Positions 39,963 through 48,625 of a DNA stretch of 64,000 bases are shown piece by piece. Below the pieces are notes generated by a model, which saw only the letters and a program-made list of their open reading frames with translations, did not search any database and was not told the DNA's origin. Within the stretch, counting starts at the first letter, position 1, and each line of letters begins with the position of its first letter. This stretch comes from Gluconobacter vitians (GTDB lineage: Bacteria > Pseudomonadota > Alphaproteobacteria > Acetobacterales > Acetobacteraceae). The position numbers and the translations under genes are program-made. The stretch is taken from NCBI RefSeq assembly GCF_015244565.1, contig NZ_JABCQG010000009.1, positions 62,001 to 126,000 of the forward strand. Direction: 5' to 3'.

Positions 39963-41204
39963 GTGTCTTTGTCCCTTTACCGCCGTCTGAGCGCCCGTAA
40001 CCTTCTGCTGGCCGGTGTCTTCGGTATCGCCGCGCTTGCCGGCTCCGCCCATGCTGACGATGTCCTCGGCCAGGCCGTTGGCAAGGATCTGCAGCAGGCC
40101 CAGAGCGCCTTGGCATCCAAGAACTATGCCAAGGCAATGGAAGCCGTCGACGCCGCAGACGCGGTCAAGGGCAAGACTGATTACGAAGCCTACACCACGG
40201 CCCAGATGCGCGCGGCCATCGCCGCGCAGTCCGGCAACACGGATGCTGCGATCAAGGCCTATGATGTCCTGATCAACAGTTCCCGTACACCGAAGGCTGC
40301 CAAAGGCCAGATGCTGATGGCACAGGCCACGATGGCCTACAGCGCCAAGCAGTACGCCCGCGCCATCCCGGCGACCGAGCGCTATCTGAAGGAATACGGC
40401 GCCGATCCGCGCATGCAGACGATGCTGATCCAGTGCTACTACCTGCAGCAGGACTGGAAGGGCACGGCCAAGGCCGCGCAGGAGCAAGTCGATGCTACGA
40501 TCAAGGCAGGCAAGGTTCCGGCCGAAAACCAGCTTCAGATGCTGGCAACGGCCTATACGAATCTGAAGGACGCGGATGCCAAGACGCATGCTTATGTCCT
40601 GCTGGCCAAGTATTATTCCAAGCCTGACTACTGGTCGATGCTGATCCATGATCTGGTGGCAAATCCGAACCTTTCGCCGCCGCTCGTTTTCTATGTCGAG
40701 CGTCTGCGTCTGGCGACCGGTGTGCTCAAGGATCCTTCCGACTATCAGGACATGGGTGAGCGCGCCGTCCAGATGGGGCTGCCGCAGCTGGCACTTAACC
40801 TGCTGAACCAGGGTTATGCCAATCATTCGCTTGGCAATGGTCCGACCGCAGCGGCTGACGCGAAGTTCCATGCCTTTGTGGCCCAGCAGGCTGCAACGAA
40901 CCGGAGCCAGCTTGCCTCTGCCGTGACGCAGGCTGCTTCTGCTCCGAGTGCAGGCCCGGCTCTGACCGCTGGCTATAACCAGGTCCTGAATGGACAGGTT
41001 GATGCTGGTCTGGCTCTGATGAAGACGGGTTTGGGCAAGAACCCGCGCTATCCGGATCTGGCGCAGGTCGAATACGGCATGGCGCAGATGGATGGTGGCC
41101 AGAAAGCCGAAGCCATCAAGACGTTCTCTTCCGTGCAGGGCAATGGCCCGGCTAAGGATGTTGCTGAACTCTGGTCTCTGCTGCTGTCGCGTCCCGCGAA
41201 GTAA
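39963..41204 (+). CDS. Exported tetratricopeptide-repeat protein
   Basis: A 413-residue protein from a GTG start with a Sec signal peptide (about 1-31, ending AHAD). The mature part is rich in helix pairs typical of TPR or Sel1-like repeats, for example ALASKNYAKAMEAVDAAD, NTDAAIKAYDVLINSS and KQYARAIPATERYLKEYG. Its position at the end of tonB-exbB-exbD-exbD, with 3 bases from the last gene, implies a job with the Ton motor, perhaps as a periplasmic scaffold. That function is inferred from context. A terminator follows. Confidence 0.82.
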   Translation: MSLSLYRRLSARNLLLAGVFGIAALAGSAHADDVLGQAVGKDLQQAQSALASKNYAKAMEAVDAADAVKGKTDYEAYTTAQMRAAIAAQSGNTDAAIKAYDVLINSSRTPKAAKGQMLMAQATMAYSAKQYARAIPATERYLKEYGADPRMQTMLIQCYYLQQDWKGTAKAAQEQVDATIKAGKVPAENQLQMLATAYTNLKDADAKTHAYVLLAKYYSKPDYWSMLIHDLVANPNLSPPLVFYVERLRLATGVLKDPSDYQDMGERAVQMGLPQLALNLLNQGYANHSLGNGPTAAADAKFHAFVAQQAATNRSQLASAVTQAASAPSAGPALTAGYNQVLNGQVDAGLALMKTGLGKNPRYPDLAQVEYGMAQMDGGQKAEAIKTFSSVQGNGPAKDVAELWSLLLSRPAK

Positions 41205-41228
41205 GACATCCGTCTTGGAGAAGCATGG

Positions 41229-41256
41229 AAAAGCCGGGGTTCTGCCCCGGCTTTTT
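41229..41256. terminator. Bidirectional terminator between the TPR gene and flgH
   Basis: AAGCCGGGG pairs with CCCCGGCTT around a 5-base loop, with T6 on the plus side and TTTT on the minus side. It lies between two converging genes and can serve both. Confidence 0.88.
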
Positions 41257-41261
41257 TGTGT

Positions 41262-42008
41262 TCAGAACGGCAGGATCGCATCCATGACCTGCTGGCCATA
41301 GCGCGGGGTCTGAAGCTGGGTGAGCGTCCCGCGGCCTCCATAGGAAATCCGGGCTTCCGCCATGCGGTCATGCGTTACGGTATTGTCCGCCGTGATGTCC
41401 TGCGGACGCACAATGCCGCTGACTCCCAGTTCCCGCAATTCACTGTTCACCCGCACTTCCTGTTTGCCCATCACGACAAAATTGCCGTTCGGCAGAACCT
41501 GCGTGATGGTCCCTGCCAGACGCAGGGTTACGGTCTCGTTGCGGGTGATCTTGCCGGTCGCACCGGAATCACTGCTGCTGGCCGTGTTCAGACTGTCCGC
41601 GCCTGTGATCGAACTGATGACCTTGCCCTTGATGCCAAACAGATTGGGAATTCCAAATTTCTCGTCCGCGGTTCGGTCGGCCGTCGTCCCGTTGTTGAAG
41701 GCGGCGTTGTCCGTGATGTCCACGATGATCGTGACGAGGTCGCCGACCTGCGATGCGCGCTGATCCTTGAAGAATGCCTTGCTGCCGGAGCGCCAGAGAC
41801 TTGCTGCCTCATCAGGAGGGGCCTGCAGGGGCGGCATCGGCATGGTGACGGGGCGATAGGAGTTTGCCCGCGTCGGATCCGTGATCGATGTCATGCGGGG
41901 TGGTCGGCCGATCTCGGACATCTGCGCGAGGGAGTTGCAGGCTGACAGGACCGGCAGAAGGCCGAGCAGCCCCAGAGTGCGAGCAGAATGTCGAAAAGCG
42001 TGCCGCAT
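41262..42008 (-). CDS. flgH: Flagellar L-ring protein FlgH
   Basis: A 248-residue outer membrane lipoprotein forming the flagellar L-ring. The start is ATG 42008; no good ribosome site is seen. Signal peptide with lipobox VLSAC. Family landmarks are SLWRSGSKAFFKDQRASQVGDLVTIIVDI, then ETVTLRLAGTITQVLPNGNFVVMGKQEVRVN and the C-terminal GIVRPQDITADNTV with SYGGRGTLTQLQTPRYGQQVMDAI. FlgH is normally in a flg operon. Here the neighbours are a TPR gene and a sugar-nucleotide epimerase, so it stands alone. Confidence 0.93.
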   Translation of the reverse strand: MRHAFRHSARTLGLLGLLPVLSACNSLAQMSEIGRPPRMTSITDPTRANSYRPVTMPMPPLQAPPDEAASLWRSGSKAFFKDQRASQVGDLVTIIVDITDNAAFNNGTTADRTADEKFGIPNLFGIKGKVISSITGADSLNTASSSDSGATGKITRNETVTLRLAGTITQVLPNGNFVVMGKQEVRVNSELRELGVSGIVRPQDITADNTVTHDRMAEARISYGGRGTLTQLQTPRYGQQVMDAILPF

Positions 42009-42314
42009 GAGAAAGGTGAGATCCGTCTGTTCCGTGTGATCCCAAGCAAACACGAGACCGGTAAAAAACCTGTTAAGACGCTGCTGCCATCGTGCATTAG
42101 CAAGACTCGGACGAGGAATTGCTGTCGGCAGGCCTCCGTTCTGAATGTCCTGGGTTCCTGCTGCGCCCTTGCCCTGTCGGGAGATGTGGCCGAAAACAGC
42201 ATGGCGTGGGCTGACATTCCGGCCAGCCCGGGCCCATCCTGCCGGGAGACTGCCCCATGCCGACCGTTTCTGCCTCTTCCACCGCGGACAGGTTTTCCGC
42301 GTTCCAGTCCTGAG
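42009..42314. other. Divergent region between flgH and the epimerase gene
   Basis: About 305 bases with starts pointing away from each other. Open frames of both genes run on through it, but neither continuation looks conserved. Promoters are expected on both strands; I see no convincing hexamers. Confidence 0.4.
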
Positions 42315-43229
42315 ATGGGACTCCGGATTCTGCTGACCGGCGGGCAGGGATTTGTCGGCCAGCATCTCAAGGCCCGGCTTCAGGACCGCATTCCCGGACA
42401 TGTCCTGCTGGAAGACCCGATGGACATCCGCGACCGGGCTGCCGTCGAGCGTTTCGTGCGGAATGAAAAGCCGGATGCCTGCCTGCATCTGGCCGCCGTC
42501 TCCTCGGTCGCACGTGCAAAGGCGGAAAGCGCCGATGCCTGGACGGTCAATCTGGACGGGACGCTTATCCTGGCCGAGACCTTCGAGACCCATGCGCCTC
42601 AGGCGAGCTTCATCTTCGTCTCAACAGCTGAAATCTACGGGGCCAGTTTCTCTTCCGGCCAGCCCCTCGACGAATCCGCTGTGATCGCGCCGGTCAATGC
42701 CTATGCCTCCAGCAAGGCGGCGGCCGATCTGGCGATCGGCAATCTGAGCCGGGAAGGGCTGCACGGCCTGCGTCTGCGCTCTTTCACCCAGGTGGGAACA
42801 GGGCAGGATGAAGACGCCATCCTGCCGTTTCTTGCCGCTCAGGTTGCCCGGATTGAAGCCGGGCAGCAGGCGCCGACCATCAGAGTGGGCCATCCCGACG
42901 CGGGCTTCGACGTCACCGATGTGCGCGACGCCTGTGACGCCTATATCAATGCGCTGGCTCTTCCCCAGCCCCTGCCGAACGGAACCGCTTTGAACATCTG
43001 TTCCGGCGTGACCCGCACGGTCCGTTCCATGGCCATTGATCTTCTGGACGTGGCTGGCGTCTCGGCGACCATTGAGGTCGATCCAGACATTCCCTGTCCG
43101 TCCGGCCTGCCTTCCATGCGGGGCAATCCGGCCGCTGCCCGGCAGGCGCTGGACTGGAGCCCGCAGATCCCCTGGCATGAGACGCTGGTGAGTGTGCTTA
43201 ATGACTGGCGTTACCGGATCAAGCCCTGA
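42315..43229 (+). CDS. NAD-dependent epimerase/dehydratase, RMD-like
   Basis: A 304-residue short-chain-type sugar nucleotide enzyme. Nucleotide-binding motif LLTGGQGFVGQHL at the N-terminus, LHLAAVSSV as the second glycine-loop partner, FVSTAEIYG, then the catalytic YASSKAA (Tyr-x3-Lys) and the LRSFTQVGTGQ region. VTDVRDACDAYINAL is common to GDP-4-dehydro-6-deoxymannose reductases (RMD) and GDP-mannose dehydratases. The likely role is in deoxysugar formation for a surface glycan. No glycosyltransferase or partner dehydratase adjoins it, so the product is open. Confidence 0.82.
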   Translation: MGLRILLTGGQGFVGQHLKARLQDRIPGHVLLEDPMDIRDRAAVERFVRNEKPDACLHLAAVSSVARAKAESADAWTVNLDGTLILAETFETHAPQASFIFVSTAEIYGASFSSGQPLDESAVIAPVNAYASSKAAADLAIGNLSREGLHGLRLRSFTQVGTGQDEDAILPFLAAQVARIEAGQQAPTIRVGHPDAGFDVTDVRDACDAYINALALPQPLPNGTALNICSGVTRTVRSMAIDLLDVAGVSATIEVDPDIPCPSGLPSMRGNPAAARQALDWSPQIPWHETLVSVLNDWRYRIKP

Positions 43230-43370
43230 AAATACCGGTCCGGCATCGTCTGATGCTGGACAGTCCGCGAGTGGGCCGTCATTTTCTTTATGGCCTCCTG
43301 TGAATGTCATCGCACCGGCGGACAGGACAGGATTATGGTCAGCAAGGCAGAACCGGAAACCGGAGTTCGT

Positions 43371-43553
43371 ATGACGACAGACCCCCATGACAGTGAAATC
43401 ACGGTGCTCGCCGCTGCGAACGGCCTGACCATCCCGTCCGAGTTCCATGCCGGGGTACGGTCCAATCTTGAACTCCTGCGCAGCTATGGCGCGCTGATCG
43501 AAGGGCTGGAACTTCCGGACCGCCTCGAACCCGCTTTCCGGTACGAACCATGA
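43371..43553 (+). CDS. AtzG/HpxX-like small amidase partner
   Basis: A 60-residue peptide starting at ATG 43371 with GGAG 5 bases upstream. The stretch DSEITVLAAANGLTIPSEFHAGVRSNLELLRSYGALIEGLEL resembles AtzG and HpxX (DUF4089), small GatC-like chains that wrap around an AtzE-type amidase and stabilise it. Its stop overlaps the amidase start (ATGA), as expected for co-translated partners. It is too short to be certain by itself. The neighbour makes the call firm. Confidence 0.82.
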   Translation: MTTDPHDSEITVLAAANGLTIPSEFHAGVRSNLELLRSYGALIEGLELPDRLEPAFRYEP

Positions 43554-44884
43554 GCGGCCTTGAACAGCGCACGGTTGCGCTTGCCGCCAGCGTCCGCAAG
43601 GGCGAGCGCTCCGCACGCGATCTGGCCGTGAAGGCTCTGGCCGATATCGAAAGCCGGGACGGAAGCTATCACTGTGTCACGCGCCTGCTGATGCAGCGTG
43701 CTCTTGAAGCCGCCGAGAGGGTGGACCGTCTTGTGCTGCAGGGACGCGATCCCGGACCGCTTGCCGGTGTGCCGTTTGGCATCAAGGATCTGTTCGATGT
43801 CCGCGGCGAAGTCACGACCGCAGGCTCGAAAGTCCTCGCCAACGATCCGCCTGCCACGCAGGATGCCGTTGTGGTTGCGCACATGATTGCGGCCGGGGCC
43901 ATTCCCATCGCCCTGACGAACATGGACGAATTCGCTTACGGGTTCGCCACGATCAATGCCCATTACGGCAACACCCGTAATCCGCATGCTCCCGAGCGTC
44001 TGGCCGGCGGATCGTCAGGCGGTTCGGCAGCGGGTGTGGCTGCTCGGATGTTTTCGGTAGGTCTTGGCTCCGATACGAACGGCTCCATCCGTGTTCCGGC
44101 ATCGCTCTGTGGGGTGTGGGGTCTGCGGGCAACGCAGGGGCGGTTGTCCGTGGAGGGCAGCTACCCGTTCGTGCCGAGCCTCGATACGGTCGGCCCGTTC
44201 GCCGACAGTGCGGGCGGACTGAAAGCCTGTTTTGAAGCGCTCTGCGCCAGACCGTTGGCGGAAGTCGATGTCAGCAGCCTGCGCATTTCCCGGCTTGGCG
44301 GTTGGTTTGGCGAAAACATGTCGGCGCCGATGCAGACTGCGATCGATACGCTGTCCATGGCGCTGGGCGCTACGGATGTCGTGGAGATCCCCGAAGTGGC
44401 ACGTGCACGGGCTGCGGCGTTTGTCATTAGTGCTTCCGAAGGGGCGGGGCAGCATCTCGGACGTCTGCGCACCCAGGCTGCAGACTATGATCCTGCTGTC
44501 CGTGATCGGCTGCTGGCCGGGGCTCTTCTGCCGTCCACACTGATCTTTCAGGCCCATCGCCTACGGCACTGGTTCCGTGACCGGATGCATGAGGCATTTG
44601 CGAAGACGGACATTCTGCTGGCCCCTGCGCTGGTCGGCGAAGCTCCGCGTTTCGATCAGCCGGAAATCGAAATCGGCGGCAAGATGGTCTCTGCCCGCGC
44701 AAATCTGGGTCTTTACACGCAGCCGCTGACGCTGGCGGGTTTCCCGGTCCTGACGGTGCCGATGAAGGTGCCAGGACTGCCGCTCGGTGCGCAATTGATT
44801 GCGCGTCCGGGCCGCGAGGACCAGCTCTTTGCTTTGGCTGAAAAGCTGGAAACGGACGGACTGGCGGAAGCCCGTCTGATCTGA
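43550..44884 (+). CDS. Amidase signature enzyme, AtzE/HpxY-like
   Basis: A 444-residue amidase. The Lys-cisSer-Ser triad is intact: Lys79 in FGIKDLFDV, Ser155 in GGSSGGSAAG and Ser179 in GSDTNGSIRVPA. The spacing 79/155/179 equals that of AtzE, the 1-carboxybiuret hydrolase of cyanuric acid breakdown, and the upstream gene is AtzG-like. Klebsiella HpxY is the same type and sits in the urate/allantoin region. In this island the likely substrate is a ureido acid such as oxalurate, which resembles 1-carboxybiuret in carrying a terminal ureido amide. That is an inference. It converges on the symporter gene with no bases between the two stop codons. Confidence 0.85.
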   Translation: MSGLEQRTVALAASVRKGERSARDLAVKALADIESRDGSYHCVTRLLMQRALEAAERVDRLVLQGRDPGPLAGVPFGIKDLFDVRGEVTTAGSKVLANDPPATQDAVVVAHMIAAGAIPIALTNMDEFAYGFATINAHYGNTRNPHAPERLAGGSSGGSAAGVAARMFSVGLGSDTNGSIRVPASLCGVWGLRATQGRLSVEGSYPFVPSLDTVGPFADSAGGLKACFEALCARPLAEVDVSSLRISRLGGWFGENMSAPMQTAIDTLSMALGATDVVEIPEVARARAAAFVISASEGAGQHLGRLRTQAADYDPAVRDRLLAGALLPSTLIFQAHRLRHWFRDRMHEAFAKTDILLAPALVGEAPRFDQPEIEIGGKMVSARANLGLYTQPLTLAGFPVLTVPMKVPGLPLGAQLIARPGREDQLFALAEKLETDGLAEARLI

Positions 44885-46144
44885 TTAACGTCCCAGTGCC
44901 TCGGCCATCTTTGCGTGGTCGAGGCGCTTTTCCCGGGCTGCGATCAGAACCGGGGCGACGCAGTTTCCTGCGAAATTGCCCACGGCCCGCGCGATCCCTG
45001 CAAACCAGTCCACTGCCAACAGCATCACCAGACTTGCGGGCGGGATGGATGGCACGCTTGCCAGTGTTGCCGCCAGAATGACGATCGCAAAACCCGGAAT
45101 GCCGTGCGCGCCTTTGGAGGTGATCAGCGCTGTCACCAGCAGGGTTGCGATCTGCCAGACCGGCAGATGCGTTCCGGTAGCGTTGGCCAGAAAGATGACC
45201 GCCAGTCCCAGATAGATCGACAGTGCATCCAGATTGAGCGAATACCCGGCCGGCACCACGATCCCTACGACCTGACGCTCCACTCCGAGTTTTTCGAGCT
45301 TGGTCATCAGGCTGGGCAGAACCGCGTCCGATGCCGTGGTTGTGGCGACGATCAGCAGTTCTTCGCGGAAATAACGTGCAAACCGCAGTGGACTGACGCC
45401 CGCAAGCCGTAGCCCACCGCCCAGCGCGCCAATGATAAAGAGACCCACCAGCAGGAAATACAGTGCTGTGAACCCGGCCAGATGCCCGATCGTCTCCAGT
45501 CCGTAACGCGCCGTTGTTGTTACCATCGCGCCGAACACGCCCAGAGGAGCCACGCGGATGATGATACCCATCATGCGCGAAAACAGTTCGGAGATGCTTT
45601 CGATCAGCCGGACCAGAGGTGTGCTGCGTTCTCCCATGCCGCTCAGGCAGCATCCGGCAAAAATCGCGAAGACCAGGATTTGGAGGACGTTCCCCTGTGC
45701 GAAGGCTTCCGCTGGGGTGCGCGGCACGAGTGAGAGCAGGAATCCGCTGATGCCGCCCGCCCGCAGGCTCTGCGCATGGCCGCCATAGGACGCGATCATC
45801 TGCATATCTTCGACGCTCGGCACGAACCCGACGCCCCGACCGATTCCGAGCCCCATCGCCACCAGAACTGCTACGCCGAGCGCGAGTGTTGTCATGATCT
45901 CGAAATAGAGCAGGGCCTGTCCCCCCAGTCGCCCGACCGTTTTCAGCGATCCGGCCCCAAGAATCCCAAGTGTTACGATACAGAACAGCAGCGGCCCGAC
46001 CGCCATGATGATGAGGCGCATGAACAGCGCCGTCATCCATCCCACATCATCTGCGAGGCCTGGGAAAAACAGTCCGGCGCCAAGCCCGAGTACCGTTGCC
46101 AGAACGACCTGCGCGAACAGATTTCCGGCCAGAGTTCTCACCAC
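44885..46144 (-). CDS. Dicarboxylate/amino acid:cation symporter (DctA/GltP family)
   Basis: A 419-residue DAACS transporter with about eight membrane helices and two re-entrant loops. Landmarks are TTTASDAVLPSLMTKLEKLGV (re-entrant loop 1 region), VPAGYSLNLDALSIYLGLAVIFLA (the NxDG-like sodium and substrate site) and SKGAHGIPGFAIVILAATL. The start is one of two GTG codons; the first is taken. It overlaps the 3' end of the HpxW-like gene, so the two should be co-transcribed. Context suggests import of an anionic substrate of this pathway, such as allantoate, oxamate or a dicarboxylate. The substrate is not proven. Confidence 0.9.
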   Translation of the reverse strand: MVRTLAGNLFAQVVLATVLGLGAGLFFPGLADDVGWMTALFMRLIIMAVGPLLFCIVTLGILGAGSLKTVGRLGGQALLYFEIMTTLALGVAVLVAMGLGIGRGVGFVPSVEDMQMIASYGGHAQSLRAGGISGFLLSLVPRTPAEAFAQGNVLQILVFAIFAGCCLSGMGERSTPLVRLIESISELFSRMMGIIIRVAPLGVFGAMVTTTARYGLETIGHLAGFTALYFLLVGLFIIGALGGGLRLAGVSPLRFARYFREELLIVATTTASDAVLPSLMTKLEKLGVERQVVGIVVPAGYSLNLDALSIYLGLAVIFLANATGTHLPVWQIATLLVTALITSKGAHGIPGFAIVILAATLASVPSIPPASLVMLLAVDWFAGIARAVGNFAGNCVAPVLIAAREKRLDHAKMAEALGR

Positions 46145-47730
46145 GCGGCAACGGCTCCGTCACTGCGTGGATCAGTGGCGCCTTCGAGACGTCCGTTTTC
46201 GTGGCGGATCAGCGCGCCGGCGTGACCCATGATGATGGACTGTTCGGGGAGTGCTTCAACCGTATGCCCGGCCGCTTCAAGCTGCGACATGACATTCGGA
46301 CTGAATCCCGGTTCCACCTTGAGCGACAGGCTCTCGTCTCCCCAGGTGCGCCCGAGCAGCCAGCGAGGACGGCAGATTGCTTCCTGAAGCGGTACCCCAT
46401 AGCGGACGTGACGGCTGAAGATCGCGGCCTGTGTCTGGGGCTGGCCTTCGCCGCCCATGGTGCCATAGACCATTGTGCGCCCGTCCCGCAGGCGTGCGGC
46501 AGCCGGGTTGAGCGTATGAAACGGCTTGGCTCCGGGGCGCAGAATGTTCCAGCCCGAATGGGCCAGCCGGAAGGACGATCCCCGGTTCTGCCAGAACAGT
46601 CCGCTCTGCGGCAGCATCACGCCGGAGCCGAATTCGAAATACAGGCTCTGGATCATGCTGACCGCAACGCCATCGCGGTCGATCGCCCCCATCCATGTCG
46701 TGTCGCCCCACTGCGTCTGCTCCGTCCAGGGCAGGGCATGGGTCATGGAAATGCGGGACGCCATCGCTTCCAGCCGTGCCGGATCGGCCAGCAAAGCCCG
46801 GGCCCGGGATTCCGAATGTTCGCTGCCATCCGTATAGCGGTTGCGGTAGAGGAACGCCTGTTTGGTGGCTTCGACCAGACCATGCACATGCGCAAAGCTC
46901 TCCGGCCCGTCCGCACGGCTCAGATGATCCGACAGGGCCAGGATCAGAAGCGAGGCCACGCCCTGTGTGGGCGGGGCGGTATTATAAAGGAAGCCATCGC
47001 TGGTCTGCACATGCAGCGGTTCCTTGACCTCTGCCCGATGCGCCAGAAGATCCAGTGACCGGACCGGACTGCCAGCCGCTGCCAGATCGGCGGCCAGACT
47101 GCGCGCCAGCGGCCCATTATAGAAACTGCGCAGTCCGTCCCGGTTCAGCATTCTCAGTGTCTGCGCCAGTTCGGGCGATTTGCGGATACTGCCCGCTGTC
47201 CAAGGTTTGCCTTCTGGAAAACAGATGCGCGCCAGTGTCGGATCCGACATGAGTTCCGGTTGCTTCTGGGCCAGAAGGGCCGCCTCGCTCTCTGAGACCA
47301 CACGCCCATTCTCAGCATAAAAGATGGCGTCCCGCAGAAGCCGGTCCAGCGGGAGGGGCTCGCGGATATCGCTGCTCAGTTCCAGCGCCTTCTCCCAGCC
47401 CGAGACCGTCCCGGCCACCGTATTGGCCGCAAGCCCGCCACGCCAGGGAATGACGTTGTGCCCGGCCTCGGCATACACCGCATGATCCGCGCCCATGGCC
47501 AGCGCCCCGCAGGCGTCAATGGCCACAGTCCGTCCATCAGGATAGCAGATCAGCCAGAACGCATCCCCGCCCAGTCCCGTCATGTGCGGATAGACGACTG
47601 CCAGCGTGGAGGCCGTGGCCACGATCGCTTCAATCGCCGTTCCGCCCTCGCGCAGGACATCCAGCCCCGCCTGACTGGCCAGATGATGCGGAGACGTTAC
47701 CATTCCGCCGAGAGCATTGGGTGTCAGCAT
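46138..47730 (-). CDS. Gamma-glutamyltransferase-fold hydrolase, HpxW-like (oxamate amidohydrolase)
   Basis: A 530-residue N-terminal nucleophile hydrolase. It has no signal peptide, unlike most GGT enzymes, so it is probably cytoplasmic. The self-cleavage and catalytic threonine should be Thr344 in QWGDTTWMGAIDRDG, where true GGTs have TTH. It also has LREGGTAIEAIVATA at the start, HMTGLGGDAFWL, and SLYFEFGSGVMLPQSGLFWQNRG, with TMGGEGQPQTQAAI later. Klebsiella HpxW, a GGT-fold protein, hydrolyses oxamate to oxalate and ammonia in urate breakdown. The adjacent AtzG/AtzE-like genes parallel hpxWXY. Plain GGT activity on glutathione remains an alternative. Confidence 0.8.
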   Translation of the reverse strand: MLTPNALGGMVTSPHHLASQAGLDVLREGGTAIEAIVATASTLAVVYPHMTGLGGDAFWLICYPDGRTVAIDACGALAMGADHAVYAEAGHNVIPWRGGLAANTVAGTVSGWEKALELSSDIREPLPLDRLLRDAIFYAENGRVVSESEAALLAQKQPELMSDPTLARICFPEGKPWTAGSIRKSPELAQTLRMLNRDGLRSFYNGPLARSLAADLAAAGSPVRSLDLLAHRAEVKEPLHVQTSDGFLYNTAPPTQGVASLLILALSDHLSRADGPESFAHVHGLVEATKQAFLYRNRYTDGSEHSESRARALLADPARLEAMASRISMTHALPWTEQTQWGDTTWMGAIDRDGVAVSMIQSLYFEFGSGVMLPQSGLFWQNRGSSFRLAHSGWNILRPGAKPFHTLNPAAARLRDGRTMVYGTMGGEGQPQTQAAIFSRHVRYGVPLQEAICRPRWLLGRTWGDESLSLKVEPGFSPNVMSQLEAAGHTVEALPEQSIIMGHAGALIRHENGRLEGATDPRSDGAVAAW

Positions 47731-47740
47731 GGCGGCGTCC

Positions 47741-48625
47741 TCAAAGGGGCATGAGATCGGGTTGCAGGCGTGGAATATGAGCGCAGAGCGTCCGGATCAG
47801 CAGTTCTTCCGGCCCCTGCGCCACCTGATGGCGGGTGGACGCAATGAACTCGACCTGTGGCATTTCCGGCAGCAGTCCCGACGCACAATGCGACAGATGC
47901 TCCACGTTGCGCAGGAAAGCCGGCTGCGGGGTTACACCATATCCGGCGCGCACAGCCGCCAGAAGCGCGCCGAGACTGCCGCTGGTAAAGGCCAGATGCC
48001 AGGCGCGCCCGGCCTTGTTGAGCGTTTCGATCGCCAGCCGCCGTGTGACGCTGCCATCGGGGAATGTCACGAGCGGAATGGACTGCTCGGCCGGAAACTC
48101 TGTTCCCGCAGGCGCATACCAGCGCATGTCCTCGGTCCACAGCTTCTGTCCGCGTGTCTCCGTCGTGCGCCGCATCCCGCACCAGACGTCCAGTTCTCCC
48201 TGTTCCAGAAGCTGCGCCAGATAGGCCGATAGCCCGACTGTCATGGTGATCTGAAGCGAGGGATGAGACGCGCGGAATGTTCCGAGGATTTCGGGAAACC
48301 GCGTCAGAAGCAGATCTTCCGTTACTCCCAGACGGATCGTCCCCCTTGGAGCCTCCTGCCGGAAACGGGACAGGATACTGTCCTCACACTGAAGAAGCTG
48401 CCGTGCCAGACCAATCAGTGCCATGCCGTCTTCCGTCAGCCGCACACTCTTGGTGCTCCGGGCCAGAAGGCGCGTTCCAAGCTGTTCCTCCAGCCGGCTG
48501 ACATGCTGGCTGATCGTGGACTGGCTTACTCCCTGACTCTGCGCGGCCGACGTGAAATGCAGCGTTTCCGCGACCGCGAGAAAGGATTGCAGATGGAACG
48601 GGTCGAGATGCATCTGATCTTTCAT
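47741..48625 (-). CDS. LysR family transcriptional regulator
   Basis: A 294-residue regulator starting at ATG 48625 (48613 and 48712 are alternatives). The helix-turn-helix reads LQSFLAVAETLHFTSAAQSQ, then STISQHVSRLEEQLGTRLLAR. The effector-binding domain begins at about residue 90. It is 10 bases upstream of the HpxW-like gene on the same strand and divergent from the allantoate amidohydrolase-like gene. It probably senses a pathway intermediate and controls both directions from the shared region at 48626-48729. Confidence 0.88.
   Translation of the reverse strand: MKDQMHLDPFHLQSFLAVAETLHFTSAAQSQGVSQSTISQHVSRLEEQLGTRLLARSTKSVRLTEDGMALIGLARQLLQCEDSILSRFRQEAPRGTIRLGVTEDLLLTRFPEILGTFRASHPSLQITMTVGLSAYLAQLLEQGELDVWCGMRRTTETRGQKLWTEDMRWYAPAGTEFPAEQSIPLVTFPDGSVTRRLAIETLNKAGRAWHLAFTSGSLGALLAAVRAGYGVTPQPAFLRNVEHLSHCASGLLPEMPQVEFIASTRHQVAQGPEELLIRTLCAHIPRLQPDLMPL

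Noticed and set aside
44427-46040. A 537-codon open frame on the minus strand
   Set aside because: It lies in another frame of the symporter gene and antisense to the amidase. It lacks the membrane pattern or any motif.
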